Assembly: GCA_027604685.1 (NCBI GenBank)
Contig: JADHYX010000014.1
Coordinates: 57,982 to 121,981 of the forward strand
Reading direction: 5' to 3'
Source: Lobulomyces angularis
Taxonomy: Eukaryota > Chytridiomycota > Chytridiomycetes > Lobulomycetales > Lobulomycetaceae
DNA length: 64,000 nucleotides
The notes under the pieces were generated by a model, which was given only the letters and a program-made list of their open reading frames with translations, was not told the DNA's origin and ran no database searches. A program made the position numbers and the translations under genes. Each line of letters opens with the position of its first letter. The stretch's first letter is position 1. Of the stretch, positions 1 through 9,830 are shown piece after piece.

Positions 1-452
1 GTAATCAAATCTGGCCTATCTCTTCTAAACTTTTCATGAAAAAATTCTTTTGGCTCAAGAGATCTTTCTTCAAAGGTAATGGAATTGTGTCGATGGTATG
101 TTCTATTAACCTTTGAAAAGGAATATCTATAGGGTTACGAACTTGTTTAAAAAGAAATCAAGGAAATTATAGATTTAGTTACAAATTCAGCTGTCTAACG
201 AAGCTATCAAAATTAGAATGCTTGAATACTTCTGGCAACACTTCCGAAGAAAAAATGTGAGAATTCAAAACCACAAAGGCATCACCCTTTTCAGTCCAAG
301 AAATGCAGTTATTATACTTTTCATTTTCCAATATACTATAAAGAAAAAAAAAATTAAAAAAAAAAAAATTATAAAAATAGAAAAGATCAAAAAAAAAAAA
401 TAATAAAATAAAAAAGAATTTACGAGTATAATTTAGAAATAAAGTTTATCAT
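1..452 (-). CDS. HSF-type transcription factor, DNA-binding domain (3' end outside window)
   Basis: Three exons give a heat-shock-factor type winged helix: 452-424, 335-183 and 126 down past position 1. The first reads MINFISKLYS, where an in-frame TAA directly precedes the ATG. The second carries the CISWTEKGDAFVV strand region and EVLPEVFKHSNFDSFVRQLN, the recognition helix. The third continues LYSFSKVNR and ends with EFFHEKFRRDRPDLI, the typical FxHxxFRRxRPDL close of the domain. Introns are 88 bases (336-423) and 56 bases (127-182), both GT-AG, and both joins keep frame. The family binds nGAAn-type elements in the nucleus and controls stress or cell-wall genes. The coiled-coil trimerisation region and activation domain would lie left of the window, so Hsf1-like, Skn7-like or another subclass cannot be decided. 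The protein begins almost at the domain, which is short compared with Hsf1. Confidence 0.85.
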
Positions 453-2605
453 TTAAAATAGAAAGTTCTTTAAAATCTTTTTTGGTTTTTGAAGATTCAA
501 ATTTAATATTGTAAATAAAAAAAGAAAGATTTGTAGCTGGTTAAAATTTTAAGTTACAGTAAATTAAAGTTTTAAATTATAAAAAAAAAAAACTGATGAA
601 GACATTTACCTTTTTTAAACTCATCTAAAACGCGTCTCAAGCATATGAGACATTATTTAAAATTAATATAAATGTTTATAAAGAAAGTACCGCAAAAAAG
701 AAACATAAAAATCCTCTAAAAAAAAAATTATCCCTTTTTTTTTTTTTTTTTTTTAAGGATGTATTCAAATTTTAATTAAATTTCAAAATAATAATAGGAT
801 TTAAATGATACCAAATTTGCGATGTAGTTGGAGTGTTAAAATCAACACTTATCCAGCATAGTGGCTCTGGTTCCATCATAAGATGAATACGGCCGTAAGA
901 TTTTCAGACACAAAACTTCTCAATTTAACTCCTCTCACCCACTTGCTGAATTCTGCTGAATCATAACTATAACATAGATGCAACGTAGCACAACCAAAAA
1001 AAGTAGGAAATTGCTACAAACTAAATTTTAAAATTCCATCCAGTGACTTTTTATTTCCCAGAAGACAGACAATGAAATTTAAAGCAAAACAGCGGAAATC
1101 TAAAATCCAAACATTATTACTTAAGACGAAATAACACAATTCGATGAAAAGGATAAAAAATTAAAATCTGTCTTTCTATCCATAATTTTAGAATGATAAA
1201 TAAGAGTAGCGCGATAAGAGGTTGTCTAAAGACTCTGGACAAAAAGATCACTTAGCGGTAAAGGATTGCTGAGACATCTACTCAAGATCTGCCTGGATGT
1301 GCGTCACACCATAGTACTAAATAAAAGTTCATCGTTACAGTTAGATCTGACTTTCCCCTAAATTTTCATGTCTGTAAATGTTTGTCCTGACCACAGTTTT
1401 CCCACTTTTTGTACAAAGTTAGTGAATAATGTGTTTTGAGGCATTAAAAAAAAAGGTGCCACATAGGGCCACCAGACAATTGAAAAAAGATTCAGATCCT
1501 CACCTTTTTTAAAGAATATAACATCACTTTTTGAGTATTTAAGTTCTCGATCTTAATTACTAGCATTTTCAAATTTTTTAACTGTCTACTTGAGTTCCTC
1601 AATTTCCGCAGGCACTCCTATCTAGTTGCCTCTATGTTCAAATTATTTCAAAAATTCAATAACCAAATAACTAAATAAAATCCTTATTATTTGTAGTCTG
1701 TGATTGATGCAAATGATATGAGAAAACACATTATAATTTTTTACATTTAAGACATACTTTTATTAATTTTATAGTATTAACATGAGAATTATAATGAAAG
1801 TATCTTAAGTTCAATAAATCTTACAGATGTTTTGATAAGTAAATTAATTCTACTTTTTCATCAATATGTTTAAATAATTTTGCTCCAAAATTATTACATT
1901 TAGCCATAATACCTCTTATATTACTTCTCCAGTAAATCAAAACTTGTTAATACCTACTTCCATTTTAAATAAAAAACTACATAAATAATTGTTAACAAAT
2001 TTATTATCACTTTTTGAAGTCTTTATGTTTTTAAGAAATAAGAGGAAAAAAGTAACATAAAGCTCATTTTTTTTTTTAATGTAACTGTAAATATTTTTGT
2101 TAATATTTTAAAAAATTGGAAGGAAGTGCATTAATGACTCAATTAATTGGCCAATATAAAAATAAAATAAAATCAATTGCTGAGTAATTTGATCATTCCG
2201 ATACTTGATTCCCATTTAAATTTTCACCTTCCAGTTACACTGTACAAATAAAATATTTAAAATTAAAAAAATTTGATTACTTCAGATTTTTTATTTTTTT
2301 GTGTATAAAAATAATACAAAACAAAAACGACATTTTGATCAAAATATATCATGCAAAAACTGAAAAACTTTTTATTAAATTTTTAATTAAAAAATTAAAA
2401 AATCCAATTTTCCTCTTTCTTCAATAAAATAATAGAAGATACCTTCTTTATTAATTTTTTTTTGTTTTTTCTTAAATTTTAATAGACTAACAGTTAAAAC
2501 TGCAAGCTGACGCAATAAAACTTTTTTAATATTTTTGCTTCCTTCGATTATCAAAAGTTTGTTTTTATTTTATTTTAAATTTTCCAACAATTTAGCTCAA
2601 GGAAT
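453..2605. other. Long gene-free stretch upstream of the HSF-type gene
   Basis: I see no coding exon on either strand. Most of it is A/T-rich with long homopolymers. Positions about 780-1520 are visibly less AT-rich and lack homopolymer runs, but every frame is broken and I could not fit a tRNA, 5S or spliceosomal RNA. The part next to 453 must hold the promoter of the HSF-type gene. Confidence 0.5.
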
Positions 2606-3345
2606 TTATAAAAATAAAATATCATACATGTCTTTCATTAATTTTGAATAATCAGAATCTAGAGTGTGAGTTGAACCTGCTTTACCATAAATGATCGTAT
2701 GATAATAAAGTAAAACGTCTTGTTGTGAAACACAATGTTCAGTAAAATATTGAATTTGAGATTGCATTTGGGAAGGTAATCTAATAAAGAAAACTTTTAC
2801 CAAGTAATGTATCAAGTTGACCTTTCTTTTATCGATGTAACCTAATGGTGAAATTCCATTTAGGTACAAGATTGACCAAAACCTTTCAATATGACTTAAA
2901 TCATATATTAGATTAATTAAAATGATACCAGTACATCTAGTTAATGGTGTAGCAGTTTCATCAGTATCATAAAACAAGGATACTAGTGCAAAAATATATT
3001 TATCAGGGTTGTTACGTGATTTTAAAATTAATTCTTCATTTGTTACAATACTCAAATGGTCATTTTTTAAAGAATTTTCTTTATCAAAAAGTAATATATC
3101 AGATGATATATGTAGTCTTTTTTATTTTTTGAGTAATATTTTAATACTGATGACACATTAGTTACATTAGTTACTTCATTATGCTTTTATTAGGATCTAA
3201 TGAATTTAAAATTTGGTAAAAGAGATTATCAATAATTTCTATATGATTTTCTATGTGTGTTTCTCTTTTATTATACACTTTTAAAAAAAGTATAGCAAAA
3301 AATAAAGGAAAAATAAGGAAATTACCTAAGAATAATGTAAAAGAA
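2606..3345 (-). CDS. Hypothetical protein, two or more exons, 5' end unresolved
   Basis: The long open frame ends at 2606 and can be extended upstream to 3116 without a stop. The only ATG-free start in that stretch suggests that an exon precedes it. A candidate upstream exon ends at 3175 and joins in phase through a 58-base intron (3117-3174) with a GTAACT donor but an A-rich AAG acceptor. It encodes a hydrophobic stretch, FPLFFAILFL, followed by a polar helix, so the product may be membrane anchored. The main exon is rich in Leu and Ile with no motif I recognise. No initiation codon was found for the upstream exon, so the model is incomplete. It could also be a decayed gene. Confidence 0.4.
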
Positions 3346-3496
3346 TGTAATTAATAAATATTAACTAAGTACTTTATAAAACCAGTAAAGTTTTATAAAG
3401 GAGGGAAAATCTATCATTATACAAAAAAGACAACAGCTGGAAGCTTATTGAGGCTTGAGACTAAAAGCATTCCAGAGAGACCTTTTCTAGTACACA

Positions 3497-4265
3497 TTAG
3501 TTGCGTATATTAAGTTCGCTGATTTTATCAAAAACTTCTTTTTTTGTAGTTCCAATTATTAAGGTTGGCTTTGAATCTGGTACACTTACCATCCAATAAC
3601 TTTTTAATACATCGAATCCAATTAAAATTTCTTTTTCTTTTGGTGGATTAGCGTCAATAATAATTTTTTGAATCGCCTGATCCCAACCAGTTATTTTGAC
3701 AGAATCTACTTCAATTTCTCTACCCCCCACTTTTTAATGCTACCATAAGGCTTTGGCTCATTGATATATAGTTTTCATGGTTAATAGTAGTAGTAAAACA
3801 ACCACTATCCAAAACTCCAATAACAGATATTTTATTTTCTCTTGAACAAATATTTAAAGATAACTAAAAAAATAAAAAAATTGCTAAAAATTAAATCTAT
3901 ACTTGATGATCAACCTTATATTCATATCCACAATCACTTGGTGTTTTGACTGAATTAACTAATCGTTTTTTTCCTCCCCATGACTTACTATCATCAATTG
4001 GTTGGATTAAACAAGCCTCCGATAATCCATTTTTAGAAGCATAACTATTAGCTGCAGTTTTACTATCGAAAAAATTAATTATCTTTTCATCTTCAATTAA
4101 AACATATTGCTGTTCAAAATTTAAAAATTTTCCTTCGTGTCTGAATTTATAAAAAGCTAAAACATTTTTTTTAAAATTATCTTCATCATCTCCTAGTTGA
4201 TCTAAATAATCTAAAATGTCTTGTGGTATTTCAACTGATTTAGATTCTAAATTTAATTTTTTCAT
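3497..4265 (-). CDS. Retropepsin-like aspartic protease with DUF5678-like N-terminal part, frame broken
   Basis: Exon 1 (4265-3903) encodes about 121 residues, including QQYVLIEDEKIINFFDS and ASKNGLSEACLIQPI, which resemble the small DUF5678-type domain that precedes retropepsins in some prokaryotic proteins. A 39-base GT-AG intron (3864-3902) joins in phase to exon 2. Exon 2 starts with a strand and the motif VLDSGCFTT, the DSG active-site version of the retropepsin D-T/S-G. The frame then closes at a run of six G (minus strand, 3723-3728) with a TAG. A second frame resumes immediately and ends the fold with KEILIGFDVLKSYWM, matching the family's IGxDxL segment, and stops at 3497. So the gene is either a recent pseudogene or carries a one-base assembly error. 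Retropepsins act as dimers; the substrate is unknown. The start lies 16 bases after the upstream gene's stop, which may mean the two are one gene. Confidence 0.6.
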
Positions 4266-4281
4266 TAGTAATTTACTTGAA

Positions 4282-4950
4282 TTATATTTTTATTTTAAAC
4301 GCACTATTTATAGGGGTATTAAGGAGACCAGAAATATTAACAAGCTGTTCATCTAATAAGTCACATGAAAAAGAGGATTTCCTAATTTATATCAAATTTA
4401 AGTTAATCTTTTATGAAATAAATGTACAAACAAGTTTTTTAACAGAAATTCATCATCATCATCTATTGATATTAAGTTTTCTTCTTCAAATTTTATTTCA
4501 GATTCACTAAAAATTTATAATTTATTATTTTTAATTTATTAATATTTTCAATTTAGTATTATAATACCTTAACTTGTATTCATCGACATCAACATCAGAA
4601 GGGGATACTCCAGGAACATTATCTAATTCTTTGTGTTTTTTAATAAACAATTTTATAGAATCAACAGCTCTGCTTTCTTCTGATTTTAATAATATACTAC
4701 TATTTTTATAATATTTGTGACGATATTTTAAAAATTGACAGATACTACTATTAATATTTTTATCTAAAATTTTTCTTCCAATTACTTGCCAAAATAATTT
4801 TTTCATTCCAATGCCATTTTGGCTATTTGAAGGAAAAATATCTACGGCATTTTCTTTATATCTCCTAATTAGAAAAAAAAAATAATAAATTGCTGTTAGT
4901 CAAATATTCATATATTTGAATAAAACTAACCTAAGTATATCTTTCCCCAT
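4282..4950 (-). CDS. Hypothetical acidic/basic protein, four exons
   Basis: Four exons splice in frame: 4950-4931 (MGKDIL), 4864-4568, 4506-4432 and 4381-4282. Introns are 66, 61 and 50 bases with GT-AG ends. The second exon is Lys-rich with an FLKYRHKYYK helix; the third is acidic (SESEIKFEEENLISIDDDD). I do not recognise the family. The predicted stop TAA sits 16 bases before the ATG of the retropepsin-like gene. A TACTAAT element followed 14-20 bases later by an AG lies across that junction. An alternative intron from the GTGCGT at the end of exon 4 to that AG would join the two genes in frame. In that case this would be the N-terminal half of a single protease-containing protein. Confidence 0.5.
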
Positions 4951-5169
4951 ATTAAAAAATTTATTTTTTCTAAAAATTGTTTTTTTTCCTTTTATTCAAG
5001 TTTTAAGTGTTAGCTTTGTGTAACGTTATATAAAAAATATTTTCATTTTAATTTCTTTTTTAAGGTTGTAGTAGTATTTTGTACTATAATAAAATTGTTT
5101 CATTTTACTTTACACACCCAACATTCTTTGCAATACCTATGTCAGGTACAAGTAATGGACTTCCATTAC

Positions 5170-5745
5170 CTAAAAGAACTTGACTTTTACTATTATAATA
5201 TGGATAATATATGTATAATTTCTATTTATATGACCATGATTTAAGGTAAGATAATTCATTGGATCATTAACACCTATTAGACTTAAATTTCCAATTTTAT
5301 ACATCTTTATTGGATATAAGTACTTTAATTTTTCAATTTTTTTTTCAGGAATGTTTAATAGTGAATCAACCAAGTTTAATTTTTTTTCGTCAAGAAATTT
5401 AAGGAGATAGTTGTAAAATAATTTTTCGCTTTTTTCGCTAAAAGGAGTCAATTCCATAAGTAATTTAATCATTTCAACATCTTGTGAATAAAAAAACTCG
5501 TCATATGAGTCTATTTTTAAATGTTGTAAAAATACCTTGACAGGGTCATAATATTTATTTTTTATAGCATATTTTAAAGCATCGTATTTTATATGAATAT
5601 TAACATAATCATAATCATAATCATAATTTACTAATTCTGTTTCTATTTTTTCAATGTCATTTTCGTTTATCGCCTTATACAAAGGTTCACATAAAGTAGC
5701 AAACATAGGTTTATATTCTTTATATTCAGGATGTTCATAAATCAT
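5170..5745 (-). CDS. Ankyrin-like helical repeat protein
   Basis: A 191-codon open frame begins at an ATG. Residues about 20-130 show degenerate helix-pair repeats of ankyrin flavour, such as EPLYKAINENDIEKIETEL and DALKYAIKNKYYDPVKVFLQ. A tandem ATAATC-type DNA repeat encodes YDYDYDY. The last 15 residues (HIIIVKVKFF end) look unnatural. Another frame over 5110-5210 reads smoothly as PYYNSKSQVLLGNGSPLLV and continues to VGCVK before a stop. A one-base shift near 5200-5225 would connect the two, so the true C-terminus may be about 20 residues longer. Function and partners are unknown. Confidence 0.5.
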   Translation of the reverse strand: MIYEHPEYKEYKPMFATLCEPLYKAINENDIEKIETELVNYDYDYDYVNIHIKYDALKYAIKNKYYDPVKVFLQHLKIDSYDEFFYSQDVEMIKLLMELTPFSEKSEKLFYNYLLKFLDEKKLNLVDSLLNIPEKKIEKLKYLYPIKMYKIGNLSLIGVNDPMNYLTLNHGHINRNYTYIIHIIIVKVKFF

Positions 5746-6010
5746 TGATTTATTATTTGAGTAAAAATTACAAGTAAAAATATTTTTTTTTTTTACACCC
5801 TAAAGTTTGAAAAAAAAATAATAATAAATTAATTTACTACACAATATTTTTCAAAGTTCTAAAACTGACAATTAAAATGTTATACACAGATTTTTATAAA
5901 ATAAATAGAATTAGTATATAATTTAACAAAAAAAAAAATCAGTGCATCAACCATTAGTAACCTGTATGAACCTAAGACAAAAGAACGATTAAGTTGTCAA
6001 AACAAAACTT

Positions 6011-8621
6011 TTATCGAGTTACCTGTCCTAAAGCATTATTTCCCAAAAATTGTTGAGTCTGCTGCTGTTGAGGTATAGTATTCCTCATACCAGTGGAAAA
6101 CGGATTATTACTACTAGAACTACCAGTAACTTGGCTAGAAAGAAATGGAACACTGGAACTAGAACCAGTATTTTGATTTAACAGAAAAGGATTATTGTTT
6201 CCTTGTCCCAATCCTCCCATTGTCAAGTCATTATTGTTAAAATCAGTTTTATTAAAAGTGGAGTACTGTTGAGGTTGGCTTTGATGGGAATATTGGTTAT
6301 AATTTGCTATTGCATTCAGTGACATCCCTGAAGTGACAGGAACTCTGCGAAATAAAAAAAAATATATATTTTAAATTTGAAAAAAAAAACTTTTGCTTAC
6401 GTTGTTGATCCAAATGGGTTAAGGCTGTTAAAAGCATCTAAAGGGGAACTTCTAATTCCAAGGCCATCATTTGAGTTCATTTTCGATTGTTGTACATTCT
6501 GATGGTTACTTGTCATGAAGTTGTTGTTCGGCTGAAATACAGCGGGTTGTTGAAAAGGGGAATTATGGACAACTGGCTGCGAAAAACGATTTGAAGGTGA
6601 CATTGGAAACTGGGGAGTAGGTGCAACATTATATTGTTGCGGTGACAAGTTAGCGTTTGGTTGGGAAGAATTACGATAGTGTTGATCTAACGAACCATTT
6701 TGTTGCACTGATGATGAAACAGTATGGCTTCTTTGATGGGAAAAATTACGTGTATTGTCATTTATGGTATTAAAACCTGCGTTAATTGTATTATTTTTTT
6801 GAAGAAGAGGACTACTTTGCTGCATATTCATATGTTGCTGTTGAAGTAAGAAATTAGAATTACTGTTTAAAGCAAATGGATCAAGTGTTGTATTTCCAGT
6901 TAGATCAGATACTGCTATTGTCTGTCTCACAGACTGATTGCCGCTAAAATTACTTGTGGTGGAACCAGTGTTATTTGATACAATACTTTTTGAAAATGGC
7001 GACAAAACGTTATTTGCACCAAAAACATTCTCCACAGTAAAATTATTGTTCTGTTGTGGAAAGTTATTTTGGTTATGCTGGAAGGGATTGGCCTGGTTTT
7101 GTTGATTAACCAAAGGAAGTTGCTGCTGCATCATATATTGTTGCTGTGGAGAATTTTGCACAAACGGATTTCCCGAGATAAAAGGAGAAACTTGATTGTT
7201 AGCAAAATTGTTAAAATTTGCTTGGTTAGTTGGTGAATTGTAACTGTTGAAGTGTTCATCTAAACTTGAAAAAAAATCAATCTGATCAATGTCCTTTTTT
7301 GGAGGACTAGTTTCGATCTTAGAAGGTGTTTTTTCAATTTTTGAAGGAGCTGCAGTTAAGCTTGTCTTAGTTTCTTTTACAGCAGGTTTTTCTTTTTGCT
7401 GCTTTTTTAATTTATATGCTAGTCTTTGAGCCTCAAAGTCTGGTGAATTTAAGTATTCCTCCAACGCACTGCCTAATGATACTGGCGCCTATATTTTTTG
7501 GTGAGAATAATAAAAATATCTTTCTTACATGTTTGAAAACTGGAACTTCCACACCCAAACTACTCCGTAATTTTCTTGCGATTTCAAACATTTCAACTGT
7601 TTTTGTTGTTTGTTTTGAAAACACCTTGTATATTTCCAAAGCTTTACTAGCGTAATCCCTTTCCATTTCAAAATAACAACTTAAAATTTTTATTACTCCT
7701 TCATTTAATAAATGAAACAGTGCCATAGCGTCTCCAATTAACAATCTGAAAGACTGCAGGGTAACTAAATTGTCAATTTCGTCTAGATAGAACTACAAAA
7801 AAATGTTAGTAAAAACAAATGGAATACAGCTAAAGGATTACCGAGCAATTCAGAAGAGCAGAAATTTGGGATTGAAGCGACTTAACCTGCTCTAATAATC
7901 CATTTTCATAAGGCATACTGCGAAATTTTGCTATGTACTCAGGCTTACTAAAAAAATAAAAATAAAAAAATAAAAAGAAATTAATAAAAATAGAATTAAT
8001 ACAAAAAGATAAAAAAAGATTTAGAATAACAGTAAGTGGAATTTTTTATTCAAATTTTTGAAATAGAAAAATTTTTTTTTTATTAAAATACTTGCCTTCT
8101 GACAAAGTCATCTCGAATCAAATTATAACCTTTAACTTTTTCTTCTAAATAACTTGCGTATGCTCTAATATTTTTAGCTTGGATATTTCCTACAAAGTTA
8201 CTTGATGTATCGCGATAACCGTTAAGCTTTAGAAACTGAGGATTTGCTGACAAAAATGATAAAATTTTATCCGTATGCCCATCTCTGATCAGTATATGTA
8301 TTAAAATTAAGGATTTAAATACACACTGATAAAAATTTTTTTTAAAAAAGGTAGTGCATTGAGTGAAAACTTACGACCCAATGGCCCTCCCTAAAGCGTT
8401 TTCCAATTAATTCAAAAACTACATCAATTGAAACATCATTTTGCCAAGTGATACTAGTTAGCGCTAAACATATTTTAGAAAAAGATTCAAAAATTGTTCT
8501 TACCTTGTACATGTTTCGGCTTCAAAGGTTTAATTTTACCAGTTGTGGATTTTAAAATGTATCGTTCAATGTCGTTAAAGTAGTGTTTAGCAATTCTAAC
8601 TTTTTCTTTTATACCACTCAT
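6011..8621 (-). CDS. AP180/PICALM-like clathrin assembly protein (ANTH domain)
   Basis: The start at 8621 opens with an ANTH domain. The first exon has KSTTGKIKPLKPKH, which fits the PtdIns(4,5)P2-binding pattern K-A-T-x6-P/L-K-x-K-H with Ser for Ala. It is followed by FKSLILIHILIRDGH and helices through about residue 280. The exon starting at 7488 leads into a long disordered tail rich in Gln, Asn and Ser. It contains several NPF motifs (such as NPFVQ, NPFGSTT and NPFSTG) that bind EH domains of Eps15/Ede1-type proteins. Exons include 6011-6344, 6401-7488 and 7529-7792, with introns of 40-60 bases. The family recruits clathrin and cargo to plasma-membrane pits, as yeast Yap1801/1802 do. Total length is about 730 residues. 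Identification is firm; exact exon ends upstream of 7842 are approximate. Confidence 0.9.
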
Positions 8622-8989
8622 TTTGCAATTTAATGAACAGTAAATTTTTTTTGTTTCTTTTTGCAAACAAAAAATAGAGCTTAAAACTGGACGTAGTTTT
8701 CCAGATGTTTAATAGATATAAATAATTGGGTAAGAAGTATGCAATTCAGTAATATCAATATTAATCTTATGTATTGTCAAACTATGCTTTGTTATCAGCG
8801 AAATGCTTGAAGTACTAAACTTCTATAACCTAAATTCTTTTATGAACAAAAGTGTGTTTCCAATAACCACACTATTGTCAAATTTTTTTTTTTTAATTCA
8901 CATATTATTTTTATATTTCATGGTAGCAGAAAGGTTGCCAATGCTATTTTCTCTTTTTTAATTAGCAACTGTTACAAAGACAATAATTT

Positions 8990-9204
8990 TTAAAATCTAT
9001 TGGAAATATAATCGCAATGAGGGATTTTTCTACTACGCCAAATTCGATATTGTTTTAAGTTTGTGAACTGCGGAATGTACTCTTTTTTAATGAAGTTCTT
9101 TATGCTTTGAGCATCCTTAACCAATTCACTTTTGTAATTTGATTTCTTTTTGCAGTCTCTTGTTTTTAGTCTCCTTTTTTATTACTGTTTCTAGGCCAAG
9201 GCAT
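8990..9204 (-). CDS. Possible small basic protein, frame broken in an A-run
   Basis: An ATG at 9204 starts MPWPRNSNKK, then the frame stops. One base away, immediately after a six-A run (plus-strand T 9175-9180), a second frame continues RRLKTRDCKKKSNY and runs about 60 codons to FIKKEYIPQ, YRIWRSRKIPH and a stop at 8990. Joined, it would be a basic protein of about 72 residues, of the kind seen in nucleolar or mitochondrial ribosome factors. I do not recognise it. It may be a real gene with an assembly error, a relic, or chance. Confidence 0.28.
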
Positions 9205-9830
9205 ACTCAATTTAGCTGACAATCAAAATTTGCAATACTTTCAGATTTTTTTAATTTTACTTTAAAATTTTTAATTTTTTTAAAAGTAAAAAATCATAAT
9301 CTCCTAGCGCATAAATGTGTAAAGTTTTGTTTTCCATAAGACCTAAAAGTTCCACGTTTCCCATTTATTGCCTTAAAAAATCACCCTTATTGATACTTCA
9401 GTGTAATGATTTAATTTCCATTCTGAAATAACTTTTTATAAAAAAAAAATAGTTATTTGTAACAAATTAAAATTGAATTTTGGGTATTGAATTAAAACGT
9501 CCTATGTTATTTCAGATTCATTGTAAGAGTCAAAGGTCAGAATAAAGTTTTGTGCAGTAAATTTCGACTTTATGATTGATTTCTTAGTATCTTTTCAACG
9601 AAACTCGTCATTTAAACTAAATTATAGAGTTGCAATTACTGAAACTCATTCATCGTCAATCCAACACAACTGTTAGAAGCCTATTGGCCACTCCACACTG
9701 GATGCGAATGTGACATCTGTTTTCTATGTAAGTTTTCAACATTCACGTTTTGTTTTATTTCATCTTTATATGTTATCTTTCCTTCATATTCATTTCTTAA
9801 AAATTTATTGAAAACCCTTTATTCCACCAA
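9205..9830. promoter_or_regulatory. Intergenic, upstream of the NEK-type kinase
   Basis: No coding signal. The stretch from 8622 to 9830 separates the divergent AP180-like and kinase genes and must contain both promoters. I see no convincing discrete element beyond T-rich tracts close to 9830. Confidence 0.4.

Noticed and set aside
1200..1330. Possible structured RNA around AGCGCGATAAGAGG
   Set aside because: No cloverleaf, no B-box, no snRNA or 5S match by eye; left as part of the ORF-free block.
1395..1425. CTTTTTGTACAAAGT palindrome resembling a Gateway att core
   Set aside because: Only the AT-rich palindromic centre matches; the flanks do not, so vector contamination is not supported.
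4277..4510. 77-codon plus-strand frame with HHHH
   Set aside because: It is the antisense of the Asp-rich third exon and last exon of the minus-strand hypothetical gene.
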